Origin: Lachnospiraceae bacterium
GTDB taxonomy: Bacteria > Bacillota_A > Clostridia > Lachnospirales > Lachnospiraceae
NCBI GenBank assembly: GCA_017634255.1
Contig: JAGBNT010000084.1
Coordinates: 1-13,604, forward strand
Reading direction: 5' to 3'
DNA: 13,604 bases
The notes beneath the pieces were generated by a model that worked only from the letters and a program-made list of their open reading frames with translations, made no database searches and was not told the origin of the DNA. Shown piece after piece: positions 1 through 7,990 of this stretch (positions within the stretch are counted from its first letter, which is position 1; each line of letters starts with the position of its first letter). A program made the position numbers and the translations under genes.

Positions 1-1760
1 CAGGAGTCACCACTTATTTTGACGAGCTGGTTTTCTGCGCTACCGGGTCTAACGCGAGCGCGGAAGTCTACTGCTATACGGATAAGGAAAATGACTATCT
101 GAATCACTGGATCTTTCTACCCTCCTTCGCGGATCTCAACAGGACCACCATAGAATTTAAGGAAAGTGAATATTTGTCGGTAGTTGATGAAAGCGGAGAA
201 GGTTTTATTATAGGATATGGACAGCCGATGAAGGAGCTTTCCCTTGACAAAAGATATGAGGTCTCCTTTCACGACGCCGAGGGAAATGTTCTGGAGACGG
301 GAGGCTTGACGATAAAGCAGGCCGAGGGAATCTCGAGCGTGTTCGTAAAAACTGTTTCAGAAAATCTGAAGGCTGTACACGAGGATAAGGACTATAGGGC
401 ACCTGGAGAGGTATTGATAGTAAATTCCGAGGGAAATCAGGAGCTAAACGAGACCCTTAAGGGCTTTAAGGGGCATGGAAACACTACCTGGCAGCGGGAT
501 AAGAAGCCGTATCAGATCAAGCTCAAAAAGAACCGGAACCTGTTCGGAATGGGTTCCGCCAAAAACTGGATACTTCTGGCCAATGCAATGGACATCTCCG
601 AAATAAGAAATTCCGTGGCCTATGAGCTCGCACGAAGGGCCGGGATGTATGATGTAACGGACCTGGAATGGGTCGAATTATACATAGACGGAGCGTACAG
701 GGGGCTTTATCAGCTCTCGGAGAAGGTCGAGATTGGAAAAAACCGGGTAGATATAACGGACCTTGAGAGCTTAAACGGCATTGCCAACGCAGGCTCTCAT
801 GAGCCAACGCAGGAAAAAAGGGAAGAAATAAACGATGTCGCCGAGAGGGTGAGCTTTGAATTTGACGGAGAGCCCTCCGACATAACCGGCGGCTACCTCG
901 TTGAGCACAACTATGATTCCAAGTATGAGAGCGGGACGGCCAGATTCATTACCGACGCGGGGGAAAAATATATCCTTCGCTCCCCTGCCTATGCCTCGGA
1001 GGGCGAAGTAAATTATATTGCCGACCTCTTCGGAGAAATCGACGTAAGGGCGGAAAAAAATGACAGCAGTATTGAGGAGATAATAGACCTTGAGAGCTTT
1101 GCCATGAAATACGCCTTTGAAGAGCTGGTAAAAAATGACGGAGCGGGGGTTACGAGCTCTTACTTTTATAAGGACAGGGATTCGATAGATCCGCTTATCT
1201 ATGCAGGGCCGGTATGGGATTACGACAAGGCACTGGGAAATGCCAGCGATATTAAGAATAACGCTACGGATACCCTTTGCTTTAATACAGCCCACAGGGA
1301 GAATACGACTCTTTTCTGGAAGCTGTATATGAATAACGAGGCCTTTCTGGACCTGGTGAAAAAAGGATATACGGAAAGGTTTAGTGATAGCATTCCCGCA
1401 ATAACAGCGGAAGGGGGCTATATAGATACTCTTAAGCTGGAAATAGCGGCAGATAACGGAATGGATGATGTCCGGTGGAATTTGTCTAGGGAAGACCGGG
1501 AGAAGGAGATGGAAGAGGTAAGGCAGTTCCTCACGGAGCGGAAGGCCTTTCTGGACAAGGTATGGGGAGAAGATGAAGAGCTATGTATAGCTCATGAAAG
1601 GAACGGCAAGAGTATAGGAGATGTGTACGTGGGCTACCTTAAGGGCAGCCAGCTGGGCAGCAGCTTTGCCTCGGAAAGTAATTACATAAATGAAGAAACG
1701 GGCGAAAAGGTAGATGAAAATACGGTGATAAACGAAGATATTATTGTTGTGAAAAAATGA
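1..1760 (+). CDS. CotH-family kinase-like protein, 5'-partial (paralog 1)
   Basis: The reading frame is open from base 3 to the TGA at 1758-1760 and runs off the left edge. A TTG at 174 could be read as a start, but the codons before it (TYFDEL and onward) align with residues 36 onward of the complete paralog at 3243-5084, so 174 is internal and only about 35 N-terminal residues, the signal segment, are missing. Visible family blocks, in order, are KGHGNTTW (near 471), NWILLAN, a GAYRGLYQLSEKVE block, ITGGYLVE, and GPVWDYDKALG with paired Asp codons at 1218-1220 and 1224-1226. The CotH family includes secreted atypical protein kinases; Bacillus CotH phosphorylates spore coat proteins. The last 50 or so residues form a separate small domain ending in ETGEKVDENTVINEDIIVVKK-type sequence, reminiscent of a Listeria/Bacteroides repeat. 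The target is unknown. It is probably exported to the cell surface. Confidence 0.85.
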   Translation, partial: GVTTYFDELVFCATGSNASAEVYCYTDKENDYLNHWIFLPSFADLNRTTIEFKESEYLSVVDESGEGFIIGYGQPMKELSLDKRYEVSFHDAEGNVLETGGLTIKQAEGISSVFVKTVSENLKAVHEDKDYRAPGEVLIVNSEGNQELNETLKGFKGHGNTTWQRDKKPYQIKLKKNRNLFGMGSAKNWILLANAMDISEIRNSVAYELARRAGMYDVTDLEWVELYIDGAYRGLYQLSEKVEIGKNRVDITDLESLNGIANAGSHEPTQEKREEINDVAERVSFEFDGEPSDITGGYLVEHNYDSKYESGTARFITDAGEKYILRSPAYASEGEVNYIADLFGEIDVRAEKNDSSIEEIIDLESFAMKYAFEELVKNDGAGVTSSYFYKDRDSIDPLIYAGPVWDYDKALGNASDIKNNATDTLCFNTAHRENTTLFWKLYMNNEAFLDLVKKGYTERFSDSIPAITAEGGYIDTLKLEIAADNGMDDVRWNLSREDREKEMEEVRQFLTERKAFLDKVWGEDEELCIAHERNGKSIGDVYVGYLKGSQLGSSFASESNYINEETGEKVDENTVINEDIIVVKK

Positions 1761-1775
1761 TTTTATCAATATAAT
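1747..1775 (+). promoter_or_regulatory. Predicted sigma-A promoter of the CoA-transferase gene
   Basis: A -35 box TTGTGA (1747-1752, 4 of 6 consensus) and a perfect -10 box TATAAT (1770-1775) are separated by exactly 17 bases. The promoter overlaps the last codons of the upstream CotH-like gene, and transcription would start near 1782, about 40 bases before the ATG. This implies the CoA-transferase can be expressed independently of its upstream neighbour. Confidence 0.55.
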
Positions 1776-1823
1776 CACTATAGGATCAATAGACATCCAC
1801 TATAAATAATTTGGAGGACGATC

Positions 1824-3167
1824 ATGGAATTTGAGAAAGAGTATAAAGAGAAGCTGGTTTCAGCAGACAAGGCGGTTTCAATCATAAAATCGGGAGACTG
1901 GGTTGACTACGGCTGGTGTTCTACAACTGCAAATGTGCTGGATAAGGCTTTGGCAAAGAGGACGGACGAGCTGGAGGACGTAAAGATAAGAGGCGGAATA
2001 CTTACAAAACCTCTGGCCATCTTCGAAAGGGAGGATGCCGGAGCGCACTTTACGTGGAATTCCTGGCATATGAGCGGCTATGAGCGTAAGCTGGCGTCAA
2101 AGTGCCTGGCATATTATTCGCCCCTTCGCTATTCCGAGCTGCCCGGATACTACAGAAATAATATAAAGCATGTGGATGTAGCGATGTTCCAGGTCGCACC
2201 CATGGATAAGCACGGATATTTCAATTTCGGCCCCAGCGCCTCTCATATGATGGCGCTTTGTGAGGTCAGCGACCATATCATCGTTGAGGTCAATGAGAAT
2301 GTTCCGAGGTGTCTCGGCGGCTTTGAAGAGGGAATACATATCTCCAAGGTCGAATATATTGTAGAGGGAGACAACGAGCCCATCGGGGAGATTCCTTCGG
2401 GCGGCGCCCCCACTGAAATAGACCAGAAGGTAGCGGAGCTAATCGTTCCGGAGATACCCAACGGCGCCTGCCTGCAGCTCGGTATCGGAGGAATGCCCAA
2501 TGCAGTGGGAGCTATGATAGCGCAGTCGGACCTCAAGGACCTGGGCGTACATACAGAGATGTATGTGGATGCCTTTGTGGACATTTCCAAGGCCGGAAAG
2601 ATAAACGGCTCCCGCAAGCAGATCGACCGTTTCAGACAGACCTACGCTTTTGGTGCGGGTACCAGAAAATTATATGACTTTATGGATGACAACCCGGAGC
2701 TTATGAGTGCGCCGGTGGATTATACCAACGATATAGCCCGCGTCAGCTCCATAGATAATTTTGTTTCCATTAACAATGCCATAAATATCGACCTCTTCGG
2801 TCAGGTCAACGCAGAGAGCGCCGGAACCAAGCAGATAAGCGGAGCCGGAGGACAGCTCGACTTCGTGATGGGGGCACATCTGTCCAAGGGAGGAAAGAGC
2901 TTCGTCTGCCTTTCGTCCACCTTTAAGCAGAAGGACGGAACCGTGGCAAGCCGTATCCTTCCCGTACTGCCTGAGGGTTCGGTAGTTACGGATACCAGGG
3001 CTAATGTGATGAATGTCGTTACTGAATACGGGATGGTCTGCCTTAAGGGACTTTCGACCTGGGAGCGTGCCGAGGCACTTATCTCCATCGCTCACCCCGA
3101 TTTCAGGGACGAGCTGATAAAGGAAGCCGGCAGAATGAATATCTGGCGTTCATGTAACCGCAAATAA
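1824..3167 (+). CDS. but: Butyryl-CoA:acetate CoA-transferase
   Basis: This enzyme moves CoA from butyryl-CoA to acetate, releasing butyrate and acetyl-CoA. It is the last step of butyrate formation in many gut and rumen Lachnospiraceae. The 447-residue length is normal for the family. The N-terminus ([13 protein letters not shown], then [11 protein letters not shown]) and the WNSWHMSG block closely resemble my recollection of Roseburia-type enzymes. Family I CoA-transferase hallmarks are present: oxyanion loop GIGGMPNAV (residues 220-228), catalytic glutamate E245 in GVHTEM, and the CoA-binding motif [12 protein letters not shown] (340-351). The ATG at 1824 follows GGAGG (1813-1817) at good spacing. 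The gene has its own predicted promoter and a 3' hairpin. It is flanked on both sides by CotH-like genes with no evident metabolic link. A related 4-hydroxybutyrate or propionyl CoA-transferase is the main alternative; overall similarity favours the butyryl type. Confidence 0.93.
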   Translation: MEFEKEYKEKLVSADKAVSIIKSGDWVDYGWCSTTANVLDKALAKRTDELEDVKIRGGILTKPLAIFEREDAGAHFTWNSWHMSGYERKLASKCLAYYSPLRYSELPGYYRNNIKHVDVAMFQVAPMDKHGYFNFGPSASHMMALCEVSDHIIVEVNENVPRCLGGFEEGIHISKVEYIVEGDNEPIGEIPSGGAPTEIDQKVAELIVPEIPNGACLQLGIGGMPNAVGAMIAQSDLKDLGVHTEMYVDAFVDISKAGKINGSRKQIDRFRQTYAFGAGTRKLYDFMDDNPELMSAPVDYTNDIARVSSIDNFVSINNAINIDLFGQVNAESAGTKQISGAGGQLDFVMGAHLSKGGKSFVCLSSTFKQKDGTVASRILPVLPEGSVVTDTRANVMNVVTEYGMVCLKGLSTWERAEALISIAHPDFRDELIKEAGRMNIWRSCNRK

Positions 3168-3187
3168 TCATTTTGATATATTTATTG

Positions 3188-3219
3188 TCAGGCTGCCGTG
3201 CGGTTTCGCGGCAGCCTGA
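3188..3219 (+). terminator. Terminator-like hairpin after the CoA-transferase gene
   Basis: CAGGCTGCCG (3189-3198) pairs perfectly with CGGCAGCCTG (3209-3218), with one further T-A pair outside and a 10-base loop. The stem is long and GC-rich and lies 20 bases after the stop codon. The following T-tract is poor (AATTCTT), so termination may be partial and leave some read-through into the downstream CotH-like gene. Confidence 0.55.
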
Positions 3220-3242
3220 ATTCTTGGTGGACGGATAAAATT

Positions 3243-5084
3243 ATGAAAAAGGTCTGGCTCAGCATAGCTTTGTTGTGCCTTTTTTCAATTTCTATATTTG
3301 TTGTAAGCTTTAAGGTCAGAAGAGACCCTGTGTATAGCGAAAGGGATACCTATTTTGACCAGCTGAGTCTGAACGGCAACGGCTTTGACAGCATAACGGA
3401 TATTTTCTGCTATTCCTACAAGGATGGGGAAAAGGAGTATCACTATATGCTCATGCCCTCGTCTGCGGAGCCGGAGCAGTTCGTAATTAAATTTCTCTAT
3501 GCAGATCATGTGAGTATAGAAATTTCCCCTGGAAAGTATGAGGCATATAAGAACGGTTCAATGGTAAGCTCCCTTGAAGCCGGAGGACAATATGCGCTCC
3601 GGTTTGAGGATGCCGCAAATAATATTTTGCATGAGGGCGTGTTGAGTATTGTCCGGGCAGACGGGCTCCCGGCTGTATTTGTAAAAACTGACTCCGGCAA
3701 TATGGATGAGGTCAATGCCGACAAGGAGCATAAGGAAGCGGGTACCGCGATAGTGACGGATGAGACCGGAAGGATCAGCGCCACAGGAAAGCTGGAATAC
3801 ATTAAAGGACATGGAAATACCTCCTGGGAGATGGTCAAAAAGGCCTATCAGCTTAAATTTGAAGACGAAAAGGAAGTGCTGGGGCTCGGGGCTTCAAAAA
3901 AATGGATCCTTGTCGCAAATTATGACTATGCCTCTGAAGAGAAAAATGCTTTTGTCTATGACCTGGCACATAATGTCGGGCTCAAGGGGACGCCTTCCTT
4001 CAGGTTTGCAGAGATCTATTTTAACGGACAGTATCAGGGCCTCTATCTTATAGGTGGAAAGATAGAGAGCAGCAGGGACAGGCTGGATATCACAGATCTC
4101 GAGAAAATGAATAAGCTCATAAATGATGCTCCTGTGAACGAGGATCATGAGACCTATCTCCAGCCGGGAGAATGCCTGGGCTATGATATCGGGGGAGATC
4201 CAGCGGACATTACCGGAGGATATATCCTAGAAAGGGACTATTCCATTATGGCGAAGCTCCTGGATTATCCCAGCCGGTTTACCACCTCGAGGGGGGACAC
4301 CTATGGCATAAAGGAGCCGTATATAGCTACTGAGACGGAAGCAGCCTATATAAGGGACAGGTTTCAGGAGCTGGAGGACAGGGTCTATAGCGGTGAGGAC
4401 ATAGGTGACATAGCCAATGAAACCAGCTTTGCCGATAAATATCTTTTGGAGGAGCTTGTTAAAAATTCTGCGGCCGGGTCTACCAGCAGCTATTTTTACA
4501 AGGATAGCGACAGAGTGGACAGCAGGATATATGCCGGCCCGGCCTGGGATTACGACAAGGCCCTGGGGGAGACGAGACAGAATCTGGCAGATGACCCCTC
4601 GACCTTTAATTTCTGTACGCTTCATCCGGATACATCCTATCTGTTTTATGAATTGTACTCAAAAAATGCAGGCTTCAGACGACTTGTGGCAAAGGAATAC
4701 CGGGATAAATTCCGCGAATTACTTGTCGATGCCATAGAGGATGGAGGTACGATCGATAAGATCACTGCTGAATACGGTAAGGATAAGGGAATGGATGCGA
4801 TAAAATGGAGTAAGCCGCAGACAGATCATACCGTGCATGCGCAGTGGGTGAAGGATTTTATCAGAGCCAGGCTGAAAGCGGCCGACAGGGTATTTTTAAA
4901 CGGAGAGAAGCTTAATATCATTGAGTACACGGATAAATACGATTCGCTTCACATTATAGGGGTCATAGACGGTGAGTGTCTGGGCAAGCTTCCATATGAT
5001 GCGGACTGGTATGACTCTCTTACAGGAGAGTCAGTCACACTTAATACCCCCATAGACCGGGATATGGTCCTAAAGGCTCGTTAA
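3243..5084 (+). CDS. CotH-family kinase-like secreted protein (paralog 2)
   Basis: This is a 613-residue protein starting at the ATG at 3243, preceded by a weak GGTGGACGG site (3226-3234). A more upstream GTG at 3198 lies inside the terminator hairpin and would put a non-signal extension before the obvious N-terminal segment MKKVWLSIALLCLFSISIFV, a signal peptide or membrane anchor. A beta-rich domain (about 36-140) follows, then the CotH kinase-like core: KGHGNTSW (188-195), KWILVAN (220-226), NGQYQGLYLI (261-270), ITGGYILERDY (323-333) and AGPAWDYDKALG (431-442) with Asp436 and Asp438. The C-terminal 50 residues, ending WYD-TGE-VT-NTPI-DMVLKA, resemble a Listeria/Bacteroides-type repeat. 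It aligns end to end with paralog 1, but where paralog 1 has Ser-Glu-Lys this copy has Gly-Gly-Lys (Gly271-Gly272), losing a glutamate that I believe is common in the family. It may be an exported kinase with an unknown target or a pseudokinase. Confidence 0.85.
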   Translation: MKKVWLSIALLCLFSISIFVVSFKVRRDPVYSERDTYFDQLSLNGNGFDSITDIFCYSYKDGEKEYHYMLMPSSAEPEQFVIKFLYADHVSIEISPGKYEAYKNGSMVSSLEAGGQYALRFEDAANNILHEGVLSIVRADGLPAVFVKTDSGNMDEVNADKEHKEAGTAIVTDETGRISATGKLEYIKGHGNTSWEMVKKAYQLKFEDEKEVLGLGASKKWILVANYDYASEEKNAFVYDLAHNVGLKGTPSFRFAEIYFNGQYQGLYLIGGKIESSRDRLDITDLEKMNKLINDAPVNEDHETYLQPGECLGYDIGGDPADITGGYILERDYSIMAKLLDYPSRFTTSRGDTYGIKEPYIATETEAAYIRDRFQELEDRVYSGEDIGDIANETSFADKYLLEELVKNSAAGSTSSYFYKDSDRVDSRIYAGPAWDYDKALGETRQNLADDPSTFNFCTLHPDTSYLFYELYSKNAGFRRLVAKEYRDKFRELLVDAIEDGGTIDKITAEYGKDKGMDAIKWSKPQTDHTVHAQWVKDFIRARLKAADRVFLNGEKLNIIEYTDKYDSLHIIGVIDGECLGKLPYDADWYDSLTGESVTLNTPIDRDMVLKAR

Positions 5085-5107
5085 GGATATCCGGGTTTTC
5101 GGGAATA

Positions 5108-5233
5108 GGGAAACGCTGATTAAAGCGTTTCCCGCGCGAAATTCGCGGGCGCCTGCGCCTTTCCTATGCGAATTTCTGCGCATCCGCCGGAGGCTTCTAA
5201 GGAAAGACTGAATTGATTAGTCTTTCCTTAGAA
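5108..5233. repeat. Composite palindromic intergenic element (MITE/REP-like)
   Basis: Three inverted repeats lie back to back. The first stem is 5108-5117 with 5124-5133 (10 perfect pairs, 6-base loop). The second pairs 5134-5146 with 5168-5181 (13 pairs with one bulged base). The third is 5195-5209 with 5219-5233 (15 perfect pairs, 9-base loop). The left end TAGGGAAACGCT (5106-5117) matches the reverse complement of the right end (5219-5230) at 9 of 12 positions. GAATA occurs at both borders (5103-5107 and 5231-5235), as a target duplication might. No stem is followed by a T-run, so these are not ordinary intrinsic terminators. The element ends just before the secA promoter. A small non-autonomous mobile repeat is the best guess; a structured RNA is possible. 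Confidence 0.5.
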
Positions 5234-5241
5234 TAAATGGC

Positions 5242-5270
5242 TTGTCTTAAATAGTGAATTTTGGTAAAAT
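5242..5270 (+). promoter_or_regulatory. Predicted sigma-A promoter of secA
   Basis: A -35 box TTGTCT (5242-5247, 4 of 6) and a -10 box TAAAAT (5265-5270, 5 of 6) are separated by exactly 17 bases. Transcription would start near 5277 and give a leader of about 75 bases. It is the only good promoter seen before the close-packed secA to HD-GYP gene run, so it probably drives the whole cluster. Confidence 0.55.
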
Positions 5271-5305
5271 ATCTCCGCTATGCCTTAGGGGCGTGCAAGG
5301 AAACT

Positions 5306-5341
5306 GCATATTCCGGTTTTTTACCGGTCGGATGTCGGAGG
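5306..5341 (+). promoter_or_regulatory. secA leader stem-loop and ribosome binding site
   Basis: CCGGT (5313-5317) pairs with ACCGG (5323-5327) around a loop of five T residues, and CAT/ATG (5307-5309 with 5332-5334) can extend the stem across an internal loop. The Shine-Dalgarno GGAGG (5337-5341) sits directly after it, 10 bases before the ATG. A structure abutting the ribosome site could modulate secA translation. I do not recognise a known riboswitch class here. Confidence 0.35.
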
Positions 5342-5351
5342 CTATTAATAA

Positions 5352-7946
5352 ATGGGAATTTTAGATAAAATCTTCGGTACGCACAGCGAGCATGAGCTGA
5401 AAAGGATACGCCCACTTGTGGACAAGGTCCTGTCCCTCAGGGATCAGATGATGTCATTGTCAGATGAAGAGCTGTGCGCGAAGACCAGAGAATATAAGAA
5501 AAGGTTTGCTGACGGGGAAACTCTGGACGACCTTTTGCCGGAAGCCTATGCAACGGTGAGGGAGGCTGCGAGAAGGGTCCTCCATATGGAGCACTACCCG
5601 GTACAGATCATCGGCGGAATAATCCTGCACCAGGGAAGAATCGCTGAGATGCGGACCGGTGAAGGTAAAACACTTGTATCCACCTTGCCGGCTTATCTCA
5701 ACGCGCTGGAGGGCAAGGGAGTCGAGGTAGTTACCGTAAACGATTATCTTGCAAAGCGTGATGCCGAATGGATGGGCCAGGTGCATGAGTTCCTCGGCCT
5801 GACCGTGGGTGTTGTCTTAAACGGCATGACGAGCGAGGAGAGGCAGAAGGCCTACGCCTGTGATATTACTTATGTCACAAATAACGAGCTGGGCTTTGAT
5901 TACCTCAGGGACAATATGGTCATTTACAAGAAGCAGCTCGTATTGAGGGACCTGCATTACTGCATAATCGACGAGGTGGACTCGGTCCTTATAGATGAGG
6001 CCAGGACTCCTCTTATCATATCGGGTCAGAGCAATAAGTCCACCAGTATGTATGAGGCCTGCGACCTGCTTGCCAGACAGCTTAAGAGGGGCGAGGCCAG
6101 CAGCGATGAGCTCAGCAAGATGGACGCCATTATGGGCATTGAGATAGAGGAGACGGGAGACTTTATCGTCAATGAGAAGGATAAGCTGGTCAATCTTACG
6201 GCCCAGGGCGTGGAAAAGGTGGAGAAATTCTTCCATATTGAAAACCTGGCGGATCCCGAAAATCTTGAGATACAGCACAATATAATCCTGGCCCTGCGGG
6301 CACATAACCTGATGTTTAAGGACCAGGACTATGTGGTAAAGGACGACCAGGTGCTCATAGTTGACAGCTTTACCGGAAGGATAATGCCCGGCCGGCGCTA
6401 TTCGGACGGACTGCATCAGGCCATCGAGGCCAAGGAGCATGTAAAGGTCAAGAGGGAGAGCAAGACCCTTGCAACAATTACCTTCCAGAACTTCTTTAAC
6501 AAGTTTGAGAAAAAGGCTGGAATGACAGGTACAGCAGCTACAGAGGAAAAGGAATTCCGTGAGATATATGGAATGGATGTAATAACCATTCCCACGAATG
6601 AGCCGGTGGCGCGTATTGACCTTCAGGATGCGGTATTTAAGACAAAGAAGGAAAAGTTGAACGCCATAATAAATGAGATCAAGAGAGTTCACGCAACCGG
6701 GCAGCCCATACTTGTGGGTACGATAACCATAGAGGCTTCCGAGGAGATATCGGCGCTCCTGAGAAAGCAGGGGATTCACCACAATGTTTTGAACGCGAAG
6801 TTCCATGAGCAGGAAGCTGAGATAGTAGCGGATGCAGGTATACACGGGGCTGTCACCATAGCCACGAACATGGCGGGCCGTGGTACTGATATAAAGCTGG
6901 ATGAGGAGGCCCGTGCTGCCGGCGGCCTTATGATAATAGGTACCGAAAGGCATGAGTCCAGGCGAATTGACAATCAGCTGCGTGGTCGTTCCGGACGTCA
7001 GGGAGACCCGGGTGTTTCCAGATTTTATATTTCGCTGGAAGACGATGTAATGCGGCTTTTCGGTTCGGACAGGATGATAAAGGTCTTCGAAGCCCTGAAT
7101 GTTCCCGAGGGTGAGCAGATCGAGCACAAGATGCTTACAAACGCCATTGAGAAGGCGCAGAAGAAGATAGAGGACAATAACTTCGGGATAAGAAAAAATC
7201 TGCTGGATTACGATGCGGTCAACAACGACCAGAGAGAGATAATCTATGCGGAAAGGCGCAAGGTTCTCGACGGGGAGAGCATGCGCGAGTCCATTTACAA
7301 GATGATCACAGATATAGTCGAGAGCGCTGTGGATACCTGTATTGGCGACGATCAGGCTCAGGACAGCTGGGATCTTTCGGAGCTCAATGAGCTGCTGCTT
7401 CCCATAATCCCTGTCAATCCGGTTAAGACACCCGACGTAAGGGGGATGAAGAAGAATGAGCTCAAGCATTATCTTAAGGAAAATGCCGTAAAGCTTTATG
7501 AAAGCAAGGAAGCGGAATTCCCTGAACCCGAGGCCCTGCGTGAGATAGAGAGGGTCATCCTTCTAAAGGTCATCGACAGAAAGTGGATGGATCATATAGA
7601 CGATATGGAGCAGCTTAGACAGGGTATAGGGCTGCAGGCCTTCGGACAGAAGGATCCCGTTGTCGAGTACAGGACGGCGGGCTTTGAGATGTTCGATGCG
7701 ATGACGAACGGAATTAAGGAAGATACGGTACGTACCCTGTACAGGATAAAGATAGAGCAGAAGGTAGAGCGTGAGCAGGTAGCTAAGGTTACCGGAACCA
7801 ATAAGGACGATTCCGTTAAAAAGGGTCCGGTAAAAAGGGAGGTAAAGAAGGTATATCCGAACGATCCCTGCCCCTGCGGAAGCGGGAAGAAATATAAGAA
7901 CTGTCATGGAAAAGCCTCCGGAGGAGGTTTTTCGGGCACGCCTTGA
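5352..7946 (+). CDS. secA: Preprotein translocase ATPase SecA
   Basis: SecA is the cytosolic motor that pushes unfolded secretory proteins through the SecYEG channel using ATP. The 864-residue length is normal. Motifs in order are: Walker A in MRTGEGKT (100-107), the [16 protein letters not shown] block (173-188), DEVD (207-210) as the Walker B/DEAD-like box, [17 protein letters not shown] (337-353), AGMTGTA (389-395), [11 protein letters not shown] (506-516) and [13 protein letters not shown] (542-554). The C-terminal zinc finger is intact with Cys840, Cys842, Cys851 and His852, a site used for SecB or ribosome/phospholipid contacts in related proteins. The ATG at 5352 follows GGAGG. The gene heads the cluster with prfB, hom, lysC and an HD-GYP gene. 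A hpf-type gene is often found before secA in Firmicutes but is absent here. The two CotH-like proteins nearby are plausible export substrates, but that is only inference. Confidence 0.98.
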   Translation: MGILDKIFGTHSEHELKRIRPLVDKVLSLRDQMMSLSDEELCAKTREYKKRFADGETLDDLLPEAYATVREAARRVLHMEHYPVQIIGGIILHQGRIAEMRTGEGKTLVSTLPAYLNALEGKGVEVVTVNDYLAKRDAEWMGQVHEFLGLTVGVVLNGMTSEERQKAYACDITYVTNNELGFDYLRDNMVIYKKQLVLRDLHYCIIDEVDSVLIDEARTPLIISGQSNKSTSMYEACDLLARQLKRGEASSDELSKMDAIMGIEIEETGDFIVNEKDKLVNLTAQGVEKVEKFFHIENLADPENLEIQHNIILALRAHNLMFKDQDYVVKDDQVLIVDSFTGRIMPGRRYSDGLHQAIEAKEHVKVKRESKTLATITFQNFFNKFEKKAGMTGTAATEEKEFREIYGMDVITIPTNEPVARIDLQDAVFKTKKEKLNAIINEIKRVHATGQPILVGTITIEASEEISALLRKQGIHHNVLNAKFHEQEAEIVADAGIHGAVTIATNMAGRGTDIKLDEEARAAGGLMIIGTERHESRRIDNQLRGRSGRQGDPGVSRFYISLEDDVMRLFGSDRMIKVFEALNVPEGEQIEHKMLTNAIEKAQKKIEDNNFGIRKNLLDYDAVNNDQREIIYAERRKVLDGESMRESIYKMITDIVESAVDTCIGDDQAQDSWDLSELNELLLPIIPVNPVKTPDVRGMKKNELKHYLKENAVKLYESKEAEFPEPEALREIERVILLKVIDRKWMDHIDDMEQLRQGIGLQAFGQKDPVVEYRTAGFEMFDAMTNGIKEDTVRTLYRIKIEQKVEREQVAKVTGTNKDDSVKKGPVKREVKKVYPNDPCPCGSGKKYKNCHGKASGGGFSGTP

Positions 7947-7962
7947 TGTGCTGAGCACATCA
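7944..7962 (+). repeat. Perfect inverted repeat over the secA stop codon
   Basis: TGATGTGC (7944-7951) and GCACATCA (7955-7962) form an 8-base-pair stem with a 3-base TGA loop. The first TGA is the secA stop codon. No T-run follows, so a processing or mRNA-stability structure between secA and prfB is more likely than a terminator. Confidence 0.5.
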
Positions 7963-7990
7963 GTGCCCCGGAAAGTGGGAGCTTAATATT

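Noticed and set aside
174..176. TTG as the start of the first CotH-like gene
   Set aside because: The frame is open upstream to the window edge and the upstream codons align with the N-terminal domain of the paralog.
1775..1784. TCACTATAGG, identical to the core of the phage T7 promoter
   Set aside because: Only this 10-base core matches; the upstream recognition half agrees at about 3 of 9 positions, so it is chance overlap with a normal sigma-A promoter.
3198..3242. GTG start at 3198 for the second CotH-like gene
   Set aside because: It lies in the terminator hairpin, has no ribosome site, and would add residues in front of a clear signal segment beginning at the ATG at 3243.
3760..4053. 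Plus-strand open frame overlapping the second CotH-like gene in another phase
   Set aside because: There is no ribosome site and it is wholly within a coding region supported by its paralog. The similar frame at 4417-4737 is rejected for the same reason.
5108..5233. Intrinsic terminator of the second CotH-like gene
   Set aside because: The stems are strong, but none is followed by a T-run on either strand, and the composite inverted-repeat structure fits a repeat element better.
5817..7469. A 550-codon open frame on the minus strand inside secA
   Set aside because: It lies fully antisense to secA, whose protein is complete and conserved; the translated product resembles no family and the opening follows from codon bias.
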